Under the pieces are notes generated by a model. That model worked only from the letters and a program-made list of their open reading frames with translations. It was not told the DNA's origin and made no database searches. A stretch of 56,137 nucleotides of DNA from Dokdonella fugitiva (lineage in GTDB: Bacteria; Pseudomonadota; Gammaproteobacteria; Xanthomonadales; Rhodanobacteraceae), in contig NZ_SLWQ01000001.1 of NCBI RefSeq assembly GCF_004342425.1, positions 707,048-763,184 on the forward strand, written 5' to 3'. Positions 48,790-56,137 of this stretch are shown in pieces. Position numbers and translations under genes: made by a program. Within the stretch, counting starts at the first letter, position 1. Every line of letters starts with the position of its first letter.

Positions 48790-51700
48790 CAAGGTGCTTC
48801 CTCCGTCGATGCGATGTCGCCGTCGAACCCGTCGCGGAAGATCACGATCGTCGCACTGTCGTGCAGCGCGTCGATCCCTGCGGCGGTGAACGTGAAGTCG
48901 AGCGTGCCCGCGGTGGTCGAGGTCGACACCGGCACGTGGATCAGCCAGGTCATGCTCACGCCCGGCGGGATCGTCACGCTGTCGTTGATCGGGCCCGCAC
49001 CGGCGGCGAGGCAACTCGCGTCGACGCTGCCTGCGATGCACTGCCAGTTCGCCGACGCGACATCCGCGCCGCCGGCGAAGCTCGCCTGCACCTGGGCCAG
49101 CGCCGGTGCATTGCCGCTGTTGGCCAGCGTGACCACGTAGTCGACGATCTCGCCGTAGGTCACGTAGGCCGGGGCGCCCTGCGTGAGCGAGAGTGCGAGG
49201 TGTGGCATCGCCGGCGGCTGCACGATGTCCGAGCCGACGTAGGTCACCTCGTGCAACGGATATGCCGCCGCCATCGTCACGCCGGTGCCGCCGATGTTGG
49301 CGACGGCGCCGGCGGGCAGGCCAGGATCGGCGAACCACGACGGCGTGCCCACGACCCATGCGCTCGCGTCGAAACCGTCCTGGTCGATGACGGAATACGA
49401 ATCCGCCGTCACGGCCGGAACACCCTGCGTCACATGCGCGCCCTGCGCGATCACGCGCACGTGCGGGAATCCTCGCAGCAGCGGGAACGGATAGCCGGCG
49501 ACCCACGTGGCGGTCGTGTCCCACGATCCGCTCGCGATCGGGCCCTGCGACAGCCATTGCGTCCGCGTCAGACCCGTCGCGCCGGCGACATCGCCCGAAC
49601 CCACGCCCGTGGGGCCGGCGTCGCCGTCCCAGAAGTCCTCGAGGTAGACGCCGCCGTTGTCGGCGCCGACCAGTTGGCCCGCGTAGTTGAGGCTGGCGGG
49701 ATCCGTGGCGACGCCGAGCTCGCTGCTGGCGTAGCTGTGACCGAGGCTGCCATCGACGTTGGCGCCGACCAGCCCGCCGACGATGCCGAGGTCATAGCTG
49801 CCGCTGCTGCCGGCAACCGCCTCGACGCGGGCCCGGCCGTAGCTCGCGTCGATGCTGCTCCCGTCGAGCACGGCGACCAGCCCCGCGGCAACGGCCTGCT
49901 CGATCTCGCCGCTGGCCGGCGCGGCGATCGCCTTGACCTGGCCGGTGACGTAGACGTTGCGGGCTTCGCTGAGTTCGTCCATGCGCACGGCGAGGCCGGC
50001 CACATAGCCTGCGCCGATGATGTCGACGTCGCGCAGGCCGAGGTTGCGCAGGCTGCCGCCCGTGACCCATGCGAACAGTCCGGCGACCGCGCCGGGATTG
50101 CGCACCGCGAGGCCGCGGATGACGTGATGCTGGCCGTCGAGTTCGCCGGTGAAGGGATCGGCTGCCGAAGCACCCACCGGGGCGAAGCCGGTCCGCGCCC
50201 ACATGCCCGCGCTCCTGGCCGCGGTCCCGTCGTTGCGCCCGGTCTCGCCGGCATCGACATGACCGAACGACGTGTAGGGCCCGCCGAGCGTGTAGCGCGC
50301 GCCCTTCGCGAGGTTCATCAGCTGCAGCTGGTGCGCGTTCGTCAGCGTCGTCTGCCACTCGCTGCGCAGGAACGGGCGCGTTCCCTCGAACGCGACCCAG
50401 TCGCCGGCGAAGTTGAAGTTCGCATACGCGTTTTGCCCGAAGGCGTAATTCGCCGCGCCCGCTTGCGCCGGATCGCTGGTGACCGCGCCGACATTGGTCA
50501 CCGCGGCGCCACCGCTGCCGACGGCGGCGGCGCGCCCGGTGCTGTAGCTGTCCCAGTAGCTGTTGCTGATGCTGCTGCTGGTGGTCGTGAGGCCCGCCAG
50601 GCCGCCGACATTGTTCGTGCCCGTCACCTGACCGCTGGCGTAGGAACGGCTGATCGTGCCGATGACGTGGTAACCCACGAGGCCGCCGGTGGAATGGGCC
50701 TGGGCCGCGGCCGCAACCGTGGAATAGGCCCTGTCGATGCTGCCGACATTGGCGCCGACGAGTCCGCCGACATCGAATGCAGCCGACACGCTGCCGCTGG
50801 CCCAGGCATCGACGATGCTGCCGTCGTTCTCGCCGGCCAGTGCGCCGATGTACTGGTTGCCGTGGACGTAAGCGTCTTCGACGCCGACGCCGCGCACCAC
50901 GCCACCGCTGCCGATCATCGCGAACAGGCCGAGATAGCTCGTGTTGAAGCGGTCGACGTGAAGATGGGCGACCACGTGGCCGAGGCCGTCGAAGCGCCCG
51001 GTGAAGTAAGCGGGACCGATCGGCGCAAAACCCTGGCCACTGTTCCAGGTGCGCGTCGGCGTCGCGTCGATGTCCTCGAACAAGGCATATGCGCCGGCGA
51101 CGTCGTGCTCGATCGCCTGCAGCTGATCGAGCGTCGATACCGGCGTGTACACGCGTGCGCTCGCGCCGCTCGCGCTTTCCGCCTTCACGTAGACCGCGCC
51201 CGGTACCGACTTCAGGTATGGCGTCGTGCGACCGTTCTGGTTTTCCCACACGGCGCCGTCGAAGCCGGCCGGCAACGCGGCGACGAGGCTGGCGAGCGTC
51301 GTCGCGCTACCGACCCCGTTGTCGGGGTGCAGGCCCGGCGTGTCGGTGACGAACCAGGCATGGCTGATCGCACTGGGTGTCGCCGAGCCGACGAGGGCGC
51401 TTGCACCGCCGCCCGAAACGCCACCGGTCGCGAACACGTTCTCGAGCGCGCTGCCACTGCCGCCGAATGACGTGCCCAGCAGTCCGCCCGCGCCGGTCGC
51501 GCCGGTCGCGTTGCCGGTCGCATAGGCGTCGCGGATCGTGCCCGACTGGGCGATGCCGACGAGGCCGCCCGCCGCGGCGCCGCTCACGTTGCCGCGTGCC
51601 CAGGCATGGCGGATCGAACCGCCCTCGCCGTTGCTGCCGACATGGTTGTAACCGACGAGGCCGCCGGCGCCGGCGTACTGTGCCGTCACGTTGCCGCTGG

Positions 51701-52520
51701 CCCAGGCATTGTTGATGTAGCCCGCGTTCTCCCCGAGCAGGCTGCCGGCGCCGTTGATGAGGCCGGTGTAGGTCACGTCGACCGCCGAATACACGTTGCT
51801 GACGACGCCGTTGTTGGTATAGGCGAGCGGCCCGATGCCCGACACGTTGCCGCGTTGCAGGCCGATATTGCGGATGACCGCGTCGCTCGCCACGGTCGTG
51901 AACATCACGAAGAGGCTGCCGTCGGTGGCGAGGCTCAACGCATGGCCGAGGCCGTCGAGGACGCCGTGGTGCTGGATGGCGAGCTGCTGGAAGCCCGCGA
52001 GCACGCCGATGTCGATGTCGGCGGCCAGCGCAACGCAACCTTCGAGGCTGCTGCCGGCAATGGCCTGGAGCCCGGCGGCATCACGGATCAGCGTGCAATC
52101 GGCGCCGTCGAGGCGCAACGCCTGCGCGCTGCCGGTGAAATCCACGCGCCCGATGAACGCATTGCCGGTCGACGCATTGCCGCCGAGCGCCATGTTGACG
52201 CCGCCCGCGGCGGAAGCCTCGAGCGCGAGGTTCGCGGAACCGGACGCGGTCATCACGGCGTTGACGTCGATCGCGCCGCCCGGTGCCGACAGCGTCAGCG
52301 TGTGCGCGCCCCAGCTCACCGTATCGTCGACGACGAGATCGCCGGATGCAGCGACGAGGCTGACGTCACCCGCGGCAAGCTGAGCCGACAGCTGCCTGCC
52401 CGTGATGTCGCCACCGACCGGCGCGATCCGGTAGTCGGCCCGCGCAGGCGCCGACGCCGCCACCGCCATCGCTGCCAGGACCCGTGCTGTCCACCACATT
52501 CGAATACCGATACTCCGCAT
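48789..52520 (-). CDS. Large secreted GLUG-repeat adhesin-like protein with shared C-terminal domain
   Basis: A 1243-residue exported protein. A signal peptide (about 1-28, ending PARA) is followed by a filamentous-haemagglutinin-like beta segment (GDLVVDDTVSWGAHTLTLSAPGG) and many GLUG motifs (for example AGGLVGYNHVGSNGE, VGGLVGANVGSIDRAY, STGGLVGYHVIGTISRSYAS, VGGLAGLTTTSSSI), expected to build a beta-helix. Trp/Cys appear only late. The last 136 residues are the shared domain, with NWQCIAG, ASCLAAGAGPINDS, IPPG and TIVIFRDGFD. No two-partner-secretion or autotransporter barrel is present, so export past the outer membrane must use another route. The ATG at 52518-52520 (MRSIGIRMWW) is preferred because it begins the signal peptide. 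Confidence 0.85.
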   Translation of the reverse strand: MRSIGIRMWWTARVLAAMAVAASAPARADYRIAPVGGDITGRQLSAQLAAGDVSLVAASGDLVVDDTVSWGAHTLTLSAPGGAIDVNAVMTASGSANLALEASAAGGVNMALGGNASTGNAFIGRVDFTGSAQALRLDGADCTLIRDAAGLQAIAGSSLEGCVALAADIDIGVLAGFQQLAIQHHGVLDGLGHALSLATDGSLFVMFTTVASDAVIRNIGLQRGNVSGIGPLAYTNNGVVSNVYSAVDVTYTGLINGAGSLLGENAGYINNAWASGNVTAQYAGAGGLVGYNHVGSNGEGGSIRHAWARGNVSGAAAGGLVGIAQSGTIRDAYATGNATGATGAGGLLGTSFGGSGSALENVFATGGVSGGGASALVGSATPSAISHAWFVTDTPGLHPDNGVGSATTLASLVAALPAGFDGAVWENQNGRTTPYLKSVPGAVYVKAESASGASARVYTPVSTLDQLQAIEHDVAGAYALFEDIDATPTRTWNSGQGFAPIGPAYFTGRFDGLGHVVAHLHVDRFNTSYLGLFAMIGSGGVVRGVGVEDAYVHGNQYIGALAGENDGSIVDAWASGSVSAAFDVGGLVGANVGSIDRAYSTVAAAAQAHSTGGLVGYHVIGTISRSYASGQVTGTNNVGGLAGLTTTSSSISNSYWDSYSTGRAAAVGSGGAAVTNVGAVTSDPAQAGAANYAFGQNAYANFNFAGDWVAFEGTRPFLRSEWQTTLTNAHQLQLMNLAKGARYTLGGPYTSFGHVDAGETGRNDGTAARSAGMWARTGFAPVGASAADPFTGELDGQHHVIRGLAVRNPGAVAGLFAWVTGGSLRNLGLRDVDIIGAGYVAGLAVRMDELSEARNVYVTGQVKAIAAPASGEIEQAVAAGLVAVLDGSSIDASYGRARVEAVAGSSGSYDLGIVGGLVGANVDGSLGHSYASSELGVATDPASLNYAGQLVGADNGGVYLEDFWDGDAGPTGVGSGDVAGATGLTRTQWLSQGPIASGSWDTTATWVAGYPFPLLRGFPHVRVIAQGAHVTQGVPAVTADSYSVIDQDGFDASAWVVGTPSWFADPGLPAGAVANIGGTGVTMAAAYPLHEVTYVGSDIVQPPAMPHLALSLTQGAPAYVTYGEIVDYVVTLANSGNAPALAQVQASFAGGADVASANWQCIAGSVDASCLAAGAGPINDSVTIPPGVSMTWLIHVPVSTSTTAGTLDFTFTAAGIDALHDSATIVIFRDGFDGDIASTEEAP
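48792..49199 (-). repeat. Shared C-terminal domain, copy in the GLUG-repeat protein
   Basis: 136 residues from LALSLTQGAP to the C terminus. It aligns almost without gaps to the tail of the TIG-repeat protein (52754-53149). DNA around 48,930-48,990 and 52,880-52,935 is nearly identical, suggesting recent duplication or gene conversion. Confidence 0.85.
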
Positions 52521-52750
52521 GCCCTGTACCCCGATCTTTCGCCGATACCCACGCACGGCCGTTGTCCCACGAAGCTCGACGATTGAAACACGGAGCAGAG
52601 CAAGGGCTCGAGTGGTGAACCTCCCATGCTCCGTGTGCCACGTATTCCGATCGTTCCGGCTCCGTTCTTCCTTCGCGTCCGTGTGTTCCAGGCTTCGCCT
52701 TGAATTCCCCGCGTGCTCCGTGTGCCTCGTGTTTCAATCTTTGAAGCGCT
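52521..52750. repeat. Intergenic repeat mosaic between the two large secreted protein genes
   Basis: The gap holds GATTGAAACACGGAGCAGAG near 52,580, CATGCTCCGTGTGCCACG near 52,625, CGTCCGTGTGTTCCAGGC near 52,680 and GTGCTCCGTGTGCCTCGTG near 52,715, in both orientations. These are variants of the same ACACGGAG/CTCCGTGT word seen in other gaps of this window. A promoter for the GLUG gene should also lie here but is not distinguishable. Confidence 0.5.
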
Positions 52751-55700
52751 TCAAGGCGACTCGCCCGCCTCGAAGCCGTCGCGGAACAGCACGATCGTCG
52801 AGCTGTCGTGCAGGGCCGCGATGCCGCTCGCGCCGAAGATGAAGTCGAGCGTGCCGGCCGGCGTCGAGGTCGATACCGGCACATGGATCAGCCAGGTCAC
52901 GCTCACGCCCGGCGGGATCGTCACGCTGTCGTCGACAGGGCCGTTGCCGGCGATCGTGCAGGTCGCGCCGATGCTGCCGGGAATGCATTGCCACTGCGTG
53001 TTGCCGATGTCGGCGCCGCCGCCGAATGTCGCCTGCACCGCGAGGTTCGTCGCGGCGCCTTCGCCGGCGTTGACCAGCCGCACGACGTAGTCGACGACCT
53101 CGCCGTACGTCACCCAGGCGGGACCGGCCTGATCGAGCACGAGGCTCAGCGAAGGCGGGCCCGCCTCGACCGCGCCGAGGTCGCAATGCGTGCCCTGCGG
53201 GCGCGCCAGTCCGCGCTGGTCGTCCGCCTCGCAGGTGGCGTCGTCGCCGGCATCGACGGCGGAGCTGCCCGCGCCGGGCAGGTGCGTCGGCGTCGCGCCG
53301 CCGTTGTCGGCGAGCACGCCGAGGCGCGGATCGGCGCTGATGATCGCGCCGCTGCAGGCGACGCCGGCGGGACATCCGCCATCGACGACGCCGTGTGCCA
53401 GCGTCGCGGTGGCGCCGCCCGCGAGGGCAATTTCCGCTCCTGCGCCCACAGCGCTGTCGTTCCACAGCACGGCATTGCCCAGGCTCGCCGCGGCCACGCC
53501 ACCGTCGGCGGCGGAGAGGTGGATCGCACCGCCATCGAGTGCGGCGTGATTGCCGCTGAAGGTCACGTTGCGCACCTGCAGATGCAGCGTGCCCGCGGAA
53601 TCGGCCAGCCCATGGATCGCGCCGCCGTTGCCCGAACCGGCGCCATCGCCGGCGAGGTTGCCGCTGAAGGTAACGTTGCCGAGCTGCGGCGTGCCGCTGC
53701 CGCCCGCGTTGGAGCGCAGGCACAGCGCACCGCCTGCAGTGGACGCGGTGTTGCCGGCGAACGTCGAGTGCGCGATCACCGGATTGCTCGTGCCGGCACT
53801 GTTCGCGAACGACGCGCCACCACCACAGCCGGCACGGTTGCCGCGGAACAGCGCCTGGTCGAGCACCGGGCTGGCGTCGCCACCGTTGCTGCCGTCGGCG
53901 TGCAGCGCACCACCGTCGAGCGCGGCGTGGTTGCCGCTGAACACGACCCGCGCCAGCGTCGGGCTGCACGCGTTGCCCGCGCCGCGCCCATCGCAGGCGA
54001 GACCGCCGCCGTTGCCGTCCGCGCCGCTGCCGTCCGCGTGGCCGCCCGTGATGATGAAGCCGTCGAGCACGGTGGCCGCGTCGATCGGCAGGCCGGCCCC
54101 GCCCATGACGAGCACATGCAGGCTGTTCTCATCGGCCGATGCGTCCGTCGGCACGAGCGGATCAACGCCGTCGATCGCACCGGTGTCGTCGCCGGCGAGG
54201 TCGCCCGACAGCACGGTCGGCTGCGCCGACGGATCGCGCTGATCGAGCATGTCCTCGCTGCCGGCGAAGCCGCCGTACAGCGCCGTCAGTGGTCGCTGGC
54301 GGAACGCGGCCGCGCGTTCGGCCGCGGTGACGTTGCCCGCATCGACCGGCACGACGGGGCGGTAGACGCCACGCGCGACCCAGACCTCGGCGCAGCCCGC
54401 TTCGGCGAGTGCCGATTGCAGGTCGGTGTACGCATCGGCCCAGGAACTGCCGTCGTTCGCACCGGTCGCATCGGCGCGCACGTGGCAGCGGCGCGGATCG
54501 ACGTAGGTGTAGTGGTCCGCGCCCGTCGTTGCGCTGGCACCGCCCACCGTCGTCACGACGACATCGACGACGCCGGCCGCGTGCGCCGGCGCGAACGCGG
54601 TGATCTGCGTCGCGCTGTCCACCGTGAACGACATCGCCGGCGTCGTGCCGAACTTCACGACCGACGCGCCGGCGAAACCCGTGCCGGTGATCTCGACTTC
54701 GGTGCCGCCGACGACCGGACCGCGGTCCGGCGCGATGCCTGTCACCGTCGGTGCCGCGACATACGTGTACGCGCCTGGCAGGTTGCCGTCGCCACCCGGC
54801 GAGGAGACGGTGACCGCCACCGCGCCGGCCGCGTGTGCAGGCGCCGTCGCGGTAATCCGTGTCGCGCTGTCGACCGTGAACGTCGCCGCGCTGCCGCCGA
54901 AGCTGACGCCGGTCGCGCTGGCGAAGTTCGTGCCGGTGATCGTCACCAGGGTCCCGCCGGACGACGGCCCCTCGGCCGGGGCAACATCCGTGATCATCGG
55001 CGCGGCGACATAGGTGTACGCGCTCGCCTTGTTGCCGGTGCCGCCCGGCGTCGTCACCGCGACCGCCACCGCACCCGCGCCATGCGCAGGCGTCGCCGCG
55101 GTGATCTGCGTCGCGCTGTTGACCGTGAACGCGGTCGCCGCGGTGCCGCCGAAGCTGACCGCGGTCGCGCCCGCGAGGTTCGTGCCGGTGATCACGACGC
55201 TGGTGCCGCCTGCGGCGGGACCCTGCGTCGGCGCGACGCCCGTGACCGTCGGCGCGGCGACATAGGTGTACGCGTTCGCCTTGCTGCCGGTGCCGCCCGG
55301 CGTCGTCACCGCGACGGTCACTGCACCCGCGGCATGCGCAGGCGTCGTCGCGGTGATCTGCGTCGCGCTGTTGACCGTGAACGCGGTCGCCGCGGTGCCG
55401 CCGAAGCTGACCGCGGTCGCGCCCGCGAGGTTCGTGCCGGTGATCACGACGCTGGTGCCGCCTGCGGCGGGACCCTGCGTCGGCGCGACGCCCGTGACCG
55501 TCGGCGCGGCGACATAGGTGTACGCGTTCGCCTTGCTGCCGGTGCCGCCCGGCGTCGTCACCGCGACGGTCACTGCACCCGCGGCATGCGCAGGCGTCGT
55601 CGCGGTGATCTGCGTCGCGCTGTTGACCGTGAACGCGGTCGCCGCGGTGCCGCCGAAGCTGACCGCGGTCGCGCCCGCGAGGTTCGTACCGGTGATCACG

Positions 55701-56137
55701 ACGCTGGCGCCGCCCGCGGCGGGACCCTGCGTCGGCGCGACGCCCGTGACCGTCGGCGCGGCGACATAGGTGTACGCGCTCGCCTTGTTGCCGGTACCGC
55801 CCGGGGTCGTCACCGCGACCGCCACCGCACCCGCGGCATGCGCAGGCGTCGTCGCGGTGATCTGCGTCGCGCTGTTGACCGTGAACGCGGTCGCCGCGGT
55901 GCCACCGAAGCTGACCGCCGTCGCGCCCGCGAGGTTCGTGCCGGTGATCACGACGCTGGTGCCGCCCGCGGCGGGACCCCGCGTCGGCGCGACGCCCGTG
56001 ACCGTCGGCGCGGCGACATAGGTGTACGCGTTCGCCTTGCTGCCGGTACCGCCCGGGGTCGTCACCGCGACCGCCACCGCACCCGCGGCATGCGCAGGCG
56101 TCGTCGCGGTGATCTGCGTCGCGCTGTTGACCGTGAA
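52751..56137 (-). CDS. Large secreted TIG-repeat / beta-helix protein, 5' end outside the window
   Basis: 1128 residues are visible and the frame is open through the window edge, so the N terminus and signal peptide are missing. At least six complete IPT/TIG repeats plus one partial (AAPTVTGVAPTQGPAAGG...ITGTNLAGATAVSFGG...) come first. A polymorphic-membrane-protein-like or choice-of-anchor parallel beta-helix follows (ATGANDGSSWADAYTDLQSAL, VVFSGNHAALDGGALH, ADDQRGLARPQGTHCDLGAVE). The last 132 residues are the shared domain (QWQCIPG, ATCTIAGNGPVDDS, IPPG, TIVLFRDGFE). It is likely an exposed adhesin or matrix protein. Confidence 0.88.
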   Translation of the reverse strand, partial: FTVNSATQITATTPAHAAGAVAVAVTTPGGTGSKANAYTYVAAPTVTGVAPTRGPAAGGTSVVITGTNLAGATAVSFGGTAATAFTVNSATQITATTPAHAAGAVAVAVTTPGGTGNKASAYTYVAAPTVTGVAPTQGPAAGGASVVITGTNLAGATAVSFGGTAATAFTVNSATQITATTPAHAAGAVTVAVTTPGGTGSKANAYTYVAAPTVTGVAPTQGPAAGGTSVVITGTNLAGATAVSFGGTAATAFTVNSATQITATTPAHAAGAVTVAVTTPGGTGSKANAYTYVAAPTVTGVAPTQGPAAGGTSVVITGTNLAGATAVSFGGTAATAFTVNSATQITAATPAHGAGAVAVAVTTPGGTGNKASAYTYVAAPMITDVAPAEGPSSGGTLVTITGTNFASATGVSFGGSAATFTVDSATRITATAPAHAAGAVAVTVSSPGGDGNLPGAYTYVAAPTVTGIAPDRGPVVGGTEVEITGTGFAGASVVKFGTTPAMSFTVDSATQITAFAPAHAAGVVDVVVTTVGGASATTGADHYTYVDPRRCHVRADATGANDGSSWADAYTDLQSALAEAGCAEVWVARGVYRPVVPVDAGNVTAAERAAAFRQRPLTALYGGFAGSEDMLDQRDPSAQPTVLSGDLAGDDTGAIDGVDPLVPTDASADENSLHVLVMGGAGLPIDAATVLDGFIITGGHADGSGADGNGGGLACDGRGAGNACSPTLARVVFSGNHAALDGGALHADGSNGGDASPVLDQALFRGNRAGCGGGASFANSAGTSNPVIAHSTFAGNTASTAGGALCLRSNAGGSGTPQLGNVTFSGNLAGDGAGSGNGGAIHGLADSAGTLHLQVRNVTFSGNHAALDGGAIHLSAADGGVAAASLGNAVLWNDSAVGAGAEIALAGGATATLAHGVVDGGCPAGVACSGAIISADPRLGVLADNGGATPTHLPGAGSSAVDAGDDATCEADDQRGLARPQGTHCDLGAVEAGPPSLSLVLDQAGPAWVTYGEVVDYVVRLVNAGEGAATNLAVQATFGGGADIGNTQWQCIPGSIGATCTIAGNGPVDDSVTIPPGVSVTWLIHVPVSTSTPAGTLDFIFGASGIAALHDSSTIVLFRDGFEAGESP
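52754..53149 (-). repeat. Shared C-terminal domain, copy in the TIG-repeat protein
   Basis: 132 residues from LSLVLDQAGP to the C terminus, paralogous to 48792-49199 and more distantly to the mature part of the 171-residue protein. Two Cys, IPPGVSVTWLIHVPVSTST and the terminal LFRDGFE are conserved. Confidence 0.85.
54504..56137 (-). repeat. 252-bp tandem repeats encoding TIG domains
   Basis: From 55005 to the window end the sequence repeats every 252 bp (84 codons) with only scattered changes; the anchor word GGCGACATAGGTGTACGCG recurs at about 55004, 55256, 55508, 55760 and 56012. Two more diverged units (about 249 bp and similar) lie at 54504-55004. Near-identity of the outer copies implies recent expansion and likely copy-number variation or assembly collapse beyond the window. 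Confidence 0.92.

Noticed and set aside
45724..51470. Long plus-strand open frames (1138 codons at 45724-49140 and 910 codons at 48738-51470)
   Set aside because: They are shifted or antisense readings of the RND pump and the GLUG-repeat protein, dominated by Arg, Ala and Gly, without domains or start signals.
55014..56021. Four plus-strand 83-codon frames in a row, and a possible CRISPR-like periodicity
   Set aside because: They are the antisense of the 252-bp TIG-coding repeats; unit length and lack of spacers exclude CRISPR.

Overview
The window is a GC-rich chromosomal segment of a gammaproteobacterium. Gene content points to Xanthomonadales, most plausibly a Rhodanobacteraceae/Dokdonella-like lineage: a long-form trpS with a C-terminal extension, TPR-bearing serine/threonine kinases, Xanthomonadales-type intergenic repeats, and secreted proteins ending in an IF-x-D-GF[DE] motif. 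The lineage is inference from remembered family features, not from a search. No rRNA, tRNA, CRISPR array, prophage or transposase gene was recognised.

Left part (1-10.8 kb): a DedA membrane protein gene, then what looks like a complete acetate/carboxylate module. A sodium-solute-symporter/histidine-kinase hybrid (CrbS/MxtR type) converges on a LuxR-type regulator (CrbR/ErdR type). Acetyl-CoA synthetase (acs) follows, and divergent from acs are a DcaP-type porin and an MHS-family permease closed by a strong terminator. From 10.8 to 11.5 kb lies a non-coding chain of hairpins and a 9-bp tandem repeat.

Middle part (11.5-32 kb): a membrane serine/threonine kinase with a TPR-like tail, a secreted HAF-repeat protein, dusB, an LpxO-like dioxygenase, trpS, a secreted protein of unknown function, a TonB-dependent receptor followed by a sulfate ABC operon (sbp-cysTWA), a secreted zinc metalloprotease, two orphan HPt proteins flanking arginase, and a DUF937 protein.

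Right part (32-48 kb): a second TonB-dependent receptor, a DUF3309 remnant broken by two apparent single-base deletions and coupled to a small gene, a tightly overlapping three-gene signalling operon (CHASE3 kinase, CheY-like regulator, REC-kinase-REC hybrid), msrA-msrB, and a divergent RND efflux operon (MdtABC-like). One of its pump genes carries a REP-like element in frame, and its cistrons are bridged by mini-ORFs.

Right edge (48.2-56.1 kb): three minus-strand genes for secreted surface-type proteins (a small solo-domain protein, a GLUG-repeat adhesin-like protein, and a TIG-repeat/beta-helix protein cut by the window end). All three share a C-terminal domain of about 130 residues with two cysteines and a terminal [IL]F-[KR]-[DE]-GF[DE] motif. 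The same short motif ends the metalloprotease at 29.2 kb and sits at an internal module boundary of the HAF protein at 15.7 kb. This recurring C-terminal module is the best candidate in the window for an undescribed sorting or anchoring system.
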